DNA of 64,000 nucleotides from Alistipes sp. An66 (GTDB lineage Bacteria > Bacteroidota > Bacteroidia > Bacteroidales > Rikenellaceae). Below, piece after piece: positions 53,116 to 61,284 of the stretch (position 1 is the first letter of the stretch; the number at the start of each line of letters is the position of its first letter). Both the position numbers and the translations under genes were made by a program. The notes below the pieces were generated by a model, which saw nothing but the letters and a program-made list of their open reading frames with translations, was not told the DNA's origin and did not search any database. The DNA lies in the NCBI RefSeq assembly GCF_002161445.1, contig NZ_NFHT01000013.1:1-64000 (forward strand), given 5' to 3'.

Positions 53116-54402
53116 CTATTCGACGTGTGTGAACGCCTGTTCGAAATCGTCGATCAGATCGTCGACGTTTTCCAGTCCGAGCGAGATGCGCAGCATCGTG
53201 GGCGTCACGCCCGCCGCCGCGAGATCCTCGTCGCTCAACTGCTTGTGGGTCGTCGAGGCCGGGTGGGTCACCACCGTGATCGAGTCGCCGATCATCGTCA
53301 TGTTCGCGGCCAGGTGCAGCGACTCCACGAACCGCACGGTGCTTTCCAGCGTCCCTTCCAGTTCGATGGTGAAGATCGCCGAAGCTCCGAAACGGTAGTA
53401 TTTGCGGGCGTTGTCGTGGCTCGGATGGGTGTCGAAGCCCACGTAGCTGACGTTCCGGACTTTGGGATGGCGGCGGCAGTATTCGGCCAGCTTCCGAGCC
53501 GATTCCACTTCATGCCTTACGCGCAGCGAGAGCGTTTCCAGCCCGATGAGCATCAGGTAGGAGTCGAACGGCGACGGCGCGCAGCCCAGGTCGCGCAGTC
53601 CGTCGACGCGGCATTTCACCACGAATGCCGCGTTTCCGAACGTCTCGTAGAGGTTCAGTCCGTGGTAGCCCTCCGAAGGGCCGTCGATCTGGGGGAACTT
53701 GCCGTTCGACCAGTCGTAGTTGCCGCCGTCGACGATCACGCCGCCGAGCGTCGTGCCGTGGCCGTTGATCCACTTCGTCGCGGAGTCCACGACGATGTTC
53801 GCACCCCACTCGAAGGGGTTGCACAGGTAGCCCGCGGCCCCGAACGTGTTGTCCACGACCAGCGGGACGTCCCGACGCCGGGCCACCTCGCCCAGCGCTT
53901 CCAGATCGGGCACCGTGCAGGTCGGGTTGCCCATGCTCTCGGCATAGATCATCCGCGTGCGGTCGTCGATCAGCGGTTCGAAATCCGCCGCCTGCTCGCT
54001 TGCAGCCATGCGGCAGTCGATACCCAGTCGCCGCAGGGTCGTGCGCAGCAGGTTGTGCGTCCCGCCGTAGAGGTAGGGCGAGACGACGATGTTGTCGCCC
54101 GCGGCGGCCAGCGAGAGCGTCGTTACGAGGATCGCCGACATCCCCGACGAGACGGCCAGCGCCCCGACGGCTCCGTACAGTGCGGCGATGCGCTCCTCGA
54201 AAGCCGCCGTCGTGGGGTTTTGCAGGCGGGTATAGATGTTTCCGGCTTCGCTCAAATCGAAAAGACGCGCCGCGTGGTCGCAGCTCCGGAAGCGGTAGGC
54301 CGCCGTGGGCCAGATCGCGATGCCGCGCGAGCCGGTCGGTTCGTCGGGATTGAGTCCGGCGTGGATCTGCCGGGTTTCGAATCGGTAATTTCGGGTCTCC
54401 AT
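53116..54402 (-). CDS. metY: O-acetylhomoserine sulfhydrylase
   Basis: 428 residues, typical for MetY (cystathionine gamma-synthase-like fold type I). It makes homocysteine from O-acetylhomoserine and sulfide. The PLP lysine lies in VVDSATKWINGHGTTLGG. Other blocks are RFETRQIHAGLNPDEPTG at the N-terminus, SGMSAILVTTLSLA, and VDNTFGAAGYLC. It is the first gene of metY-metX-hom, and a Met-rich leader peptide with an attenuator lies just upstream. Confidence 0.95.
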   Translation of the reverse strand: METRNYRFETRQIHAGLNPDEPTGSRGIAIWPTAAYRFRSCDHAARLFDLSEAGNIYTRLQNPTTAAFEERIAALYGAVGALAVSSGMSAILVTTLSLAAAGDNIVVSPYLYGGTHNLLRTTLRRLGIDCRMAASEQAADFEPLIDDRTRMIYAESMGNPTCTVPDLEALGEVARRRDVPLVVDNTFGAAGYLCNPFEWGANIVVDSATKWINGHGTTLGGVIVDGGNYDWSNGKFPQIDGPSEGYHGLNLYETFGNAAFVVKCRVDGLRDLGCAPSPFDSYLMLIGLETLSLRVRHEVESARKLAEYCRRHPKVRNVSYVGFDTHPSHDNARKYYRFGASAIFTIELEGTLESTVRFVESLHLAANMTMIGDSITVVTHPASTTHKQLSDEDLAAAGVTPTMLRISLGLENVDDLIDDFEQAFTHVE

Positions 54403-54466
54403 AAATCGGTATGCTTGCGTTTCTTTCCATCGGTCCCGCCCTCTCCGGGCGGGCCTTTCCTGTCAT

Positions 54467-54496
54467 AAAAAAATCCGACTCCTCAGGAAGCCGGAT
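54467..54496 (-). terminator. Attenuator terminator upstream of metY
   Basis: On the minus strand ATCCGGCTTCC, loop TGA, GGAGTCGGAT form a stem of about nine pairs with one bulge and one wobble, followed directly by seven T. It lies between the Met-rich leader ORF and the metY start, 65 bases upstream of it, so it can stop the operon transcript before metY. Confidence 0.85.
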
Positions 54497-54532
54497 CGTA
54501 TCGTTGTCGTGCACGAAAAGATTACACCCGGC
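54490..54532 (-). promoter_or_regulatory. Predicted antiterminator
   Basis: GCCGGGT (minus, 54526-54532) can pair with ATCCGGC (54490-54496), seven pairs with one G-U. The second arm is the 5' half of the terminator, so the two structures exclude each other. The first arm covers the last codons of the leader ORF, just before its TAA at 54522-54524. A ribosome reaching the stop would mask it, and a ribosome stalled in the Met run would not. Confidence 0.75.
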
Positions 54533-54617
54533 AAGTTCGGTTGCACATGACCATCATCATCATCATCCCGCAGGAGATCATGCCGGTGTTCATCCGATAT
54601 GTGATCCGTGCATTCAT
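54522..54617 (-). CDS. Met-rich leader peptide of the metY-metX-hom operon
   Basis: 31 codons plus TAA. The peptide starts MNARITYRMNTGM, continues ISCGMMMMMVMC, and ends NRTCRV. Nine of the 31 residues are Met (positions 1, 9, 13, 18-22, 24), with five in a row, and three are Cys (16, 25, 29). It has no homology-based support; the evidence is composition, position between a promoter and an attenuator, and orientation toward metY. It would act only as a translated sensor of charged tRNA-Met. It is too short to appear in normal annotation. Confidence 0.8.
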   Translation of the reverse strand: MNARITYRMNTGMISCGMMMMMVMCNRTCRV

Positions 54618-54647
54618 GTTCCGAGATTTGTTCGTGCTCGACAGGTG

Positions 54648-54679
54648 CAAATATAGGAAAAGATTTCAAGAAATGCAAG
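54648..54679 (-). promoter_or_regulatory. Bacteroidetes-type promoter for the metY operon
   Basis: Minus strand: CTTG (54676-54679), 20 bases, then TATATTTG (54648-54655), fitting TTTG-N19-21-TAnnTTTG. Transcription would start near 54641, about 24 bases before the leader ORF start codon. Confidence 0.7.
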
Positions 54680-54699
54680 ATCTCCGGGCAAATCCCCCA

Positions 54700-54739
54700 A
54701 AGAAAAGCTCCGCACATTGCAATGTGCGGAGCTTTTCTT
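54700..54739 (-). terminator. Terminator of the RND efflux operon
   Basis: A perfect 40-base palindrome (20-bp arms) centred on GC at 54719/54720, with AAGAAAAGC on one side and GCTTTTCTT on the other. It lies 34 bases after the tetR stop. Confidence 0.85.
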
Positions 54740-54772
54740 CATCCGTAGTTTCCGTTGCGGACTCTGGGGGCT

Positions 54773-55357
54773 TCACGGCCGGCGGTCGATCAGCTCGATA
54801 CCCTGACGGGTCGCCGCTCCGCGCAGGATCGTCCGCCCGAAGAGGCTCAACTCCTCGCGCGAGGTGCCGTTCAACCGAAGATCCAGAAGCGTACCCATCA
54901 ACTGCTCGGCGAAGGCCGCGGCGTCGATCTCCGGCAGGAGCAGCTCCTGTTTGCGGCACATGTCGAGCAGCATGGTCAGCTCCTTGTGCCAGAATCCCCG
55001 GTGTTCGTCGTAATGTTCCGCGAAGATCACCTTGCGGCGCAGGTCCGACAGGAAACTGTGGTCCACCCGATAGAGGTTTTCGATGTATTCGTTCATCAGC
55101 CGGACGGTCTTCTGCAACGGATTTCCGCTCCGCCGTTTCCGGCAGGCGACGATCTGCTCCTGCTGCTGGCGGCTCATGGCGTCAAGACAGGCGCTGATCA
55201 GGTCGTTCTTGTCGGTGAACATTTCGTAGAGGGTGCGTTTCGAGATGCCCAGCGTCTGCGCGATCTCATCCACCCGCACGGCACGGATGCCGTTTCGGGC
55301 GATGAACTCCTGCGTCGTGCGGATGATCTCTTCTCTGGTCGCTCCCCGTTTCATCAC
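54773..55357 (-). CDS. TetR/AcrR family transcriptional regulator
   Basis: 194 residues. The N-terminal helix-turn-helix (about 10-55) includes the family pattern IRTTQEFIARNGIRAVRVDE then IAQTLGISKRTLYEMFTDK. The C-terminal ligand-binding helices differ from named members. It is the last gene of the leftward acrA-acrB-tolC-tetR operon and its ATG overlaps the outer membrane gene stop by four bases, so it probably represses its own operon. It would be released by a pump substrate. Confidence 0.88.
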   Translation of the reverse strand: MMKRGATREEIIRTTQEFIARNGIRAVRVDEIAQTLGISKRTLYEMFTDKNDLISACLDAMSRQQQEQIVACRKRRSGNPLQKTVRLMNEYIENLYRVDHSFLSDLRRKVIFAEHYDEHRGFWHKELTMLLDMCRKQELLLPEIDAAAFAEQLMGTLLDLRLNGTSREELSLFGRTILRGAATRQGIELIDRRP

Positions 55358-56730
55358 TTCTCCTCCCCGGTTGCGATGTCACGTCCTCCGCCGAGCGCCT
55401 GATAGAGGTTCACGACGCCCTGGATCTCGTCGAACTGGTCGGAGATCTGCGACAGTTGGGCCGAAAGCAGCGACTGCTGGGCCGTCAGGACTTCCAGATA
55501 GGTCGTCGTGCCGTGCTGCATGAGCAGCTCCGTGGCCTCGACCGCCCGTTCCAGCGCCTTGATCTGGGCAACCCGAAGGTCGGCCTTCGCACGGGCCGAC
55601 TGGCTCTGCGTCAGGGCGTTGTTGACCTCCGCACCGGCGTTCAGCAGCGCCTGCTGGAAGGCCAGTTTCGACTCCTCCTGCTGGGCTTTGGCGATCTTCA
55701 CCTGGGCCCGGTTGGCGTTGGCGTTGAAGATCGGTTGCAGGAGCGACCCGGCGGCCGTCCAGATCAGCTTGCCCGGGTTGATGATCCCCGCACCGCTGTT
55801 GTTCGTCCATCCGAGCGTACCGCTCAACGTGATCGACGGATAGAGTGCCGACCGGGCGCTGGACGTCGCGTAGTAGGCCTGCATGAGCGAGTATTCGGCC
55901 TGACGGATGTCGGGGCGGTTCGAAAGCATCTGCAACGGAATGCCGACGGCCAGCGTCTCGGGCATGTGCTGCGCCGCGAGCTCCCCGCGTGCGATCGTGT
56001 GCGGGGCCTCGCCCAGCAGCGAGCAGAGGCTGTTCTCGGTCTGCGTGCGCTGGTAGGCCAGGTCGTGCAGCGATGCCTCGATCGAGAGCGTGTTGGCCTC
56101 GTACTGGGCCACGGCGGCCTCGTTCGTCAGTCCGGCATCCTTCATGGCGCGCATCATCTCGACGCTCTGACGCCATTTGGCCGCCGTCTCCTCCGTTACG
56201 CCGTATTGGCTGTCGAGCATCAGCAGCGTGTAGTAGAGGTTCGCCACGCTGGCGATGAGCTGCGTCTTCACGGCCTGTTCGTACTCCTGGCTTTGCAGGT
56301 AGAGCGCCTTGGCCTTGCGTTTGGCGTTCGTCAGTCCGTTGAAGATGTCGATCTGCCAGCTGGCCGTTACCGGGACGGTGTAGGTCTTCGTCGGTGTCGC
56401 GCCGTTGAAACTGCTCAACGAACCCTGCGGCGCGAAGTTGAACGACGGCAGGTAGGCCAGACGCGCCGATTTGAGCGTCGCCTCGGCCTCCTTGACGCGC
56501 CATCCGGCCGATTGCAGGTCGGTGTTGTTCGTCAGCGCCTGTTCGATGAGCGCCTGCAACTGGGGGTCGGAGAACATCTCCTGCCAGCTGATGTCGCCCA
56601 GCGTCGTCGTATCGGCCGTTTCGGCCGTGCCGTACAATCCGTCGGTCTTCACCTCCGGGCGAGTGTAGGGCTTGTAGATGCCGCAGCCCGTCATGGCGGC
56701 TGCAGCAAGTATGATGATGGTTTTTCTCAT
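55354..56730 (-). CDS. RND efflux outer membrane lipoprotein (OprM/NodT family)
   Basis: 458 residues. The lipobox is AMTGC with Cys16. Two outer membrane efflux protein repeats follow (about 60-260 and 270-445) with typical helical heptads such as ALTNNTDLQSAGWRV and ALERAVEATELLMQHGTT. It forms the trimeric exit channel of the pump made by the two genes upstream. The start MRKTIIIL is chosen for the signal peptide. It begins 4 bases after the acrB stop. Confidence 0.93.
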   Translation of the reverse strand: MRKTIIILAAAAMTGCGIYKPYTRPEVKTDGLYGTAETADTTTLGDISWQEMFSDPQLQALIEQALTNNTDLQSAGWRVKEAEATLKSARLAYLPSFNFAPQGSLSSFNGATPTKTYTVPVTASWQIDIFNGLTNAKRKAKALYLQSQEYEQAVKTQLIASVANLYYTLLMLDSQYGVTEETAAKWRQSVEMMRAMKDAGLTNEAAVAQYEANTLSIEASLHDLAYQRTQTENSLCSLLGEAPHTIARGELAAQHMPETLAVGIPLQMLSNRPDIRQAEYSLMQAYYATSSARSALYPSITLSGTLGWTNNSGAGIINPGKLIWTAAGSLLQPIFNANANRAQVKIAKAQQEESKLAFQQALLNAGAEVNNALTQSQSARAKADLRVAQIKALERAVEATELLMQHGTTTYLEVLTAQQSLLSAQLSQISDQFDEIQGVVNLYQALGGGRDIATGEEK

Positions 56731-56734
56731 GGTG

Positions 56735-59700
56735 TTACTCCTCCTCTTTCTCGTTTTTAACCTCTTCCACTTCAGCGCGTACGGCCCACTGCGGATCGGT
56801 GTCGAATTCGATCGGTTTGAACTTCTCCTGCAGCGTCTGGAAGGCGATGAACAGGCCCGGTACAAGGAACAGCAGGGCCAGCGTTCCGACGATCATACCG
56901 CCGACGACGCCCGTACCGAGGGTCGAGTTTCCGTTGGCGCCCGCACCCGTCGAGAACATCAGCGGAAGCATACCGAAGACACACGTGAGCACTGTCATCA
57001 GGATCGGGCGGAGACGCACCTTGGCGGCCGAGACGGCGGCCTGCGCGAGGCTCATGCCCGCACGGCGGCGGTCGCCGGCGTACTCCGTAATCAGGATGGC
57101 CGTCTTCGACAGCAGGCCGATCTGCATGATGATACCCGTCTGGAGGTAGATGTTGTTCTCCATGCCCATCGCCTTGGCCAGCAGGAAGGCACCCATCAGA
57201 CCGCACGGCACGGCGAGAATCACGGCGAATGGTACGAAGAAACTCTCGTAGAGGGCGCAGAGGATCAGGTAGATCAGCAGGATACAGATGCCGAAGATGA
57301 TGATCGAGTTGCTGCCCGTTGCATTCTCCTCGCGGGTCAGGCTGTCGAAGTCGTATCCGTAGCCACGCGGCAGCACTTCGGCGGCGGTCTCCTTGATGGC
57401 CTTGATGGCGTCACCCGACGAGTAGCCGTCGTTCGACGAACCCGTCACGGCAATCGAGTTGTAGAGGTTGAAGCGGTTCAGCACGTCCGAGCCGTAGGTC
57501 TTGGTCAGCGTGACGAACTGGCTTACGGGGGCCATCTCGCCGCTGTTCGTGCGCACGAAGACGTTGTTGAGCGACTCCATGTCGAGGCGGTACTTCTCGT
57601 CGGCCTGCACGATCACGCGATAGACCTTCGAGAAACGGTTCAGGTACGATACGTACTGGCCGCCGTAGTAACCCGAGATGGTCGAGAGGATCGTCGTGGG
57701 CGACACGCCGGCCCGCTTGGCCTTGGCCGGGTCGATGTCTACGATATACTGCGGGAAGCGCGGGCTGAACGACGAGTAGGCCATGGCGATCTCCGGGCGC
57801 TGGTTCAGGGCGCCGATATATTGCTGGGCCACTTGGAAGAAGTCGTCGATCGAGCCGTCGGCACGGTCCTGCAGGTGCATCGAGAAGCCGTTCGTCGCAC
57901 CGTAGCCCGAGATCATCGGCGGGGCGATAGCGAGGATCTGCGCATCCTTGATGTCGGCCGTGCGGGCGTAGACCTGGCGGATGATCGCGTTCACGTTATC
58001 CTCCTTGTCGGGACGCTCCGACCAGTCTTTCAGTCGGATCAGCGCCATACCGTAGGAGGTGCCCTGGCCCGAGATCAGACCGTAGCCGGCCGTCGTCATC
58101 AGGTTCTTGATCTGCGGAATGCCATTCAGACGGTCGTAGACCTGCTCCATGATCTCGTTCGTCTCGGCCAGTGTCGAGCCCGGGGCCGTCGACACGTTGA
58201 TCATGATGACGCCCTGATCCTCGTCGGGAACCAAACCCGACTTGGTGGTATTCATCAGTAAGACTAACGCGGCGAGACCGAGGCACAGCGTCGACCACAT
58301 CAGCCACTTGTGCTTGATGAAGAGCAGCACGGCGTGCTTGTACTTGTTGAGCATCGCCCCGAATGCGGTGTTGAAGGCCTTGCGGAAACGGGCGGCGAAG
58401 TTGTCCTTCATCTCCCCGTTCTCATCGAGGTAGGGCTTCAGGATCAGCGCGCAGAGGGCCGGCGACAGCGTCAAGGCGTTGATGGCCGAAATACCTACGG
58501 CCACGGCCATCGTGACACCGAACTGGGTGTAGAACGTTCCCGACGTACCGCCCATCATCGCCACGGGGATGAACACCGCCATGAAGACCAGCGTCGAGGT
58601 GATGATGGCCGACGTGATGCCCGACATGGCGTCGATCGTGGCCATGTAGGAGGACTTGTACCCGGCGTCGAAGCGGGCCTGGACCGCCTCGACGACGATG
58701 ATGGCGTCGTCGACGACCGTACCGATCGCAAGCACCAGGGCGAAGAGCGTCAGCAGGTTGATCGTGAAGCCGGCCACCGAAAGGAAGGCAAACGTACCGA
58801 TCAGCGAAACGAGAATCGACACCGTGGGGATGAGGGTCGAGCGGATATCCTGCAGGAAGACGTAGACCACAAGTATCACGAGGATGATGGCCTCGATCAG
58901 CGTCTTGATTACCTCGTTGATCGAGGCGAAGAGGAAGTCGTTGACGCTCATCATGTCCACGATCTCCACCCCTTTCGGGAGGTCCTTGCGGGCCTCGTCG
59001 AGCAGGGCGTCGATGTCCTCGACGATGGCTGTGGCGTTCGTGCCGGCTGTCTGGAAGACCATGGTCGTCACGCCCGGGTGGCCGTTCACGCGGCCCTCGA
59101 AGGAGTAGGACTCCTGGCCCAGCTCGATTTCGGCCACATCCTTGAGCCGCAGCACTGTACCGTCCTCGTTAGAGAGAATAACCAGGTTGCCGAACTCCTC
59201 GGGGGTGTTCCAGCGGCCGCGGTACTTCATCTCATACTGGTAGACATTCTCCGAGTCGGCACCCAGCGAACCCGTGGCGGCCTCGATGTTCTGCTCGGCG
59301 AGGATGGACGTGATGTCGCTGGGCATCAGCTTGTATTGGGCCATCACGTCGGGCTTCAGCCAGATGCGGATCGAGTAGTCGGCGCCCATTGCGAAGGCCT
59401 CGCCGACGCCCTGGATACGCTTGAGCTCGGGCTCGATGTTGATTTTCGCGTAGTTCGACAGGAAGGTTTGGTCGTAGGTATCGTCGGGGCTGACGAGGGC
59501 GAAGACCTTCAGCATGGAGGACTGGCGCTTCATCGTCGTGATACCGATCGAGGTCACCTCGCCCGGGAGCATACCGGTAGCCGTTGATACCTTGTTCTGG
59601 ACGTTCACGGCCGCCATGTCGGGGTCGGTGCCCTGTTTGAAATAGATGTTCAGCGAGGCGCTTCCGGATGCGGACGAAGAGGTGATGTAGTCCATGTTCT

Positions 59701-59920
59701 CCACGCCGTTGATGGCCTGTTCGAGCGGGATGGTCACCGATTTCTGCACCGTCTCGGCGCTCGCACCCGGGTAGGATGCGCGCACCATGACCGTCGGGGG
59801 CGCGATGCTCGGGTATTGCTCCACGGGCAGCGTTACCAGACCAATGATACCGGCGATTACGATGATAATGGAGATGACCGACGCCAATACGGGTCGTTCA
59901 ATGAAATGTCTGAGTGTCAT
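56735..59920 (-). CDS. RND multidrug efflux pump inner membrane subunit (AcrB family)
   Basis: 1061 residues, the HAE1 family size. Twelve transmembrane segments are arranged in two sets separated by two large periplasmic loops. The proton-relay aspartates are in VLAIGTVVDDAIIVVE in segment 4. The N-terminus MTLRHFIERPVLASVISIII is diagnostic. It exports a range of drugs, dyes or bile acids using the proton gradient. It lies directly between acrA-type and oprM-type genes. Confidence 0.96.
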   Translation of the reverse strand: MTLRHFIERPVLASVISIIIVIAGIIGLVTLPVEQYPSIAPPTVMVRASYPGASAETVQKSVTIPLEQAINGVENMDYITSSSASGSASLNIYFKQGTDPDMAAVNVQNKVSTATGMLPGEVTSIGITTMKRQSSMLKVFALVSPDDTYDQTFLSNYAKINIEPELKRIQGVGEAFAMGADYSIRIWLKPDVMAQYKLMPSDITSILAEQNIEAATGSLGADSENVYQYEMKYRGRWNTPEEFGNLVILSNEDGTVLRLKDVAEIELGQESYSFEGRVNGHPGVTTMVFQTAGTNATAIVEDIDALLDEARKDLPKGVEIVDMMSVNDFLFASINEVIKTLIEAIILVILVVYVFLQDIRSTLIPTVSILVSLIGTFAFLSVAGFTINLLTLFALVLAIGTVVDDAIIVVEAVQARFDAGYKSSYMATIDAMSGITSAIITSTLVFMAVFIPVAMMGGTSGTFYTQFGVTMAVAVGISAINALTLSPALCALILKPYLDENGEMKDNFAARFRKAFNTAFGAMLNKYKHAVLLFIKHKWLMWSTLCLGLAALVLLMNTTKSGLVPDEDQGVIMINVSTAPGSTLAETNEIMEQVYDRLNGIPQIKNLMTTAGYGLISGQGTSYGMALIRLKDWSERPDKEDNVNAIIRQVYARTADIKDAQILAIAPPMISGYGATNGFSMHLQDRADGSIDDFFQVAQQYIGALNQRPEIAMAYSSFSPRFPQYIVDIDPAKAKRAGVSPTTILSTISGYYGGQYVSYLNRFSKVYRVIVQADEKYRLDMESLNNVFVRTNSGEMAPVSQFVTLTKTYGSDVLNRFNLYNSIAVTGSSNDGYSSGDAIKAIKETAAEVLPRGYGYDFDSLTREENATGSNSIIIFGICILLIYLILCALYESFFVPFAVILAVPCGLMGAFLLAKAMGMENNIYLQTGIIMQIGLLSKTAILITEYAGDRRRAGMSLAQAAVSAAKVRLRPILMTVLTCVFGMLPLMFSTGAGANGNSTLGTGVVGGMIVGTLALLFLVPGLFIAFQTLQEKFKPIEFDTDPQWAVRAEVEEVKNEKEEE

Positions 59921-59923
59921 GGA

Positions 59924-61123
59924 TTATTCCTCCTTTGTGGTTTGGTTTTGAGCGGCATCGGAAGCTTCGTTCCCGGGTTTGTCGTCAGCTGCGGGTGCGG
60001 CCTCGTCGGCGTTGGCTGCGGCCTGGCCTTTGGGTACGATGGGCGTACCTTCACGCATGCGGCTTACACCCTCGGTGATTATCACATCGCCCGGAACGAG
60101 GCCCGAGGTGACGATATACTCCTTGCCGTTGGAGATCTTCTCCACGCCGATCATGGTCGACGACGCCTTGCCGTCCACCAGCTTATAGACGAATATCTTG
60201 TCCTGGAGTTCGAACGTGGCAGACTGCGGAACGACGATGCAGTTCTTGAAGGCGCTGGTCAGGACGACATTGCCCACACCGCCGCTGTGCAGCAGTCCGT
60301 TGGGGTTGGGGAATGCCGCACGCAGCGAAACGCTGCCCGTCGAGGTGTCGATCACACCGCTGATCGACTCCACGCGACCCGACTGGTCGTACATCGAGCC
60401 GTCGTTGAGCAGCAGCTGCACGTCGGGCATGTTCTTGAGCGTTTCGGCGATCGAGCCGTAGCGGCGTGCGAGGTTGAGCAGCTGGTTCTCGGTCATCGAG
60501 AAGTAGACGTACATGGTCGAGTTGTCCGAGACGGTGGTCAGCGGCTGCGGCATCGAGGCGCTCACCAGTGCACCCACACGGTAGGGAAGCGTTCCCACGA
60601 CGCCGTCCGACGGAGCCTTGACAACCGTATAGGAGAGGTTGTTGGCGGCATTGACCTGCTGTGCCTGGGCCTGTGCGAGCTGTGCTTTGGCCGTCAGCAG
60701 GTTGTTCTCGGCCGTGGAGAGGTCGTACTGCGAAACGACGTTGCGGGCGAAAAGTTCTTTTTTGCTGTCATAGGTCAGTTGGGCCGTGGCGACGCTGGCT
60801 TCGGCAGCGGCGACATTGGCTTCGGCGGTTTGCAAAGCGGCCTTGTAGGGCACCTGGTCGATGATGAACAGCGTCTGTCCTTTCGACACGCGCTGACCCT
60901 CGTTGACGCAGAGCTGCCAGATCGTTCCCGACACCTGCGGGTAGATGTCGATGTCCTGACGTCCGCGGATCGTGGCCGAGTAGTTCGTCGGGATTTCCCG
61001 GTTGGTCGTGGCGACGGTCTGCACGGCGTATTCGCCGGGGCCCATTGCCGTAGGGGCCTGTCCGCATGCGACGGCAGCCAGGCAGCATGCCCAAACGGCC
61101 GCTTTCATGATTGTTTGCTTCAT
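59924..61123 (-). CDS. RND efflux periplasmic adaptor subunit (AcrA family)
   Basis: 399 residues. The lipobox is LAAVAC with Cys20. Lipoyl and hairpin domains (about 55-185: IYPQVSGTIWQLCVNEGQRV then TLFIIDQVPYKAALQTAEAN) are followed by beta-barrel and membrane-proximal domains. It connects the pump with the outer membrane channel. The last 35 residues are Ala/Asp-rich and low complexity. The gene is first in the operon, with the AraC-type regulator divergent 161 bases away. Confidence 0.95.
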   Translation of the reverse strand: MKQTIMKAAVWACCLAAVACGQAPTAMGPGEYAVQTVATTNREIPTNYSATIRGRQDIDIYPQVSGTIWQLCVNEGQRVSKGQTLFIIDQVPYKAALQTAEANVAAAEASVATAQLTYDSKKELFARNVVSQYDLSTAENNLLTAKAQLAQAQAQQVNAANNLSYTVVKAPSDGVVGTLPYRVGALVSASMPQPLTTVSDNSTMYVYFSMTENQLLNLARRYGSIAETLKNMPDVQLLLNDGSMYDQSGRVESISGVIDTSTGSVSLRAAFPNPNGLLHSGGVGNVVLTSAFKNCIVVPQSATFELQDKIFVYKLVDGKASSTMIGVEKISNGKEYIVTSGLVPGDVIITEGVSRMREGTPIVPKGQAAANADEAAPAADDKPGNEASDAAQNQTTKEE

Positions 61124-61163
61124 AACTTTCCTTTTCTTTTATACTAAAAAACTTTTTCAGGTG

Positions 61164-61171
61164 CAAAAGTA
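61164..61171 (-). promoter_or_regulatory. -7 promoter element for the RND efflux operon
   Basis: Minus-strand TACTTTTG fits TAnnTTTG, 40 bases before the acrA-type start codon. Confidence 0.45.
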
Positions 61172-61258
61172 TTTTAAAAACGGTGCCGATATGCCTTATA
61201 TTGCGAACAGTGTTGGTACTTTTCGGAACAAAATTAGGGTAAATCGCCGCTTTTTCAC

Positions 61259-61266
61259 TATTTTTG
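61259..61266 (+). promoter_or_regulatory. -7 promoter element for the AraC-type regulator
   Basis: TATTTTTG, 18 bases before the start codon, with TTAG 21 bases upstream as a weak -33 box. The short leader is unusual. Confidence 0.4.
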
Positions 61267-61284
61267 TTCGAAAAAAGAATTCTT

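Larger units (their letters stand above)
54403..54772 (-). other. Leader and spacer region between metY and tetR
   Basis: This 370-base interval is fully explained: metY 5' untranslated region with a strong hairpin at 54435-54453 (CCCGCCC/GGGCGGG), attenuator terminator, leader ORF, promoter, and the terminator of the tetR operon at 54700-54739. No other gene is visible. Confidence 0.7.

Noticed and set aside
54547..54660. Ile-rich short ORF on the plus strand over the metY leader
   Set aside because: It is the reverse complement of the Met run. No plus-strand amino acid operon lies downstream, while the minus strand has promoter, terminator and metY in the correct order.
54403..54772. SAM-I or SAM-II riboswitch upstream of metY
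   Set aside because: No conserved SAM aptamer core was recognised; the leader is short and explained by the leader ORF with its attenuator.
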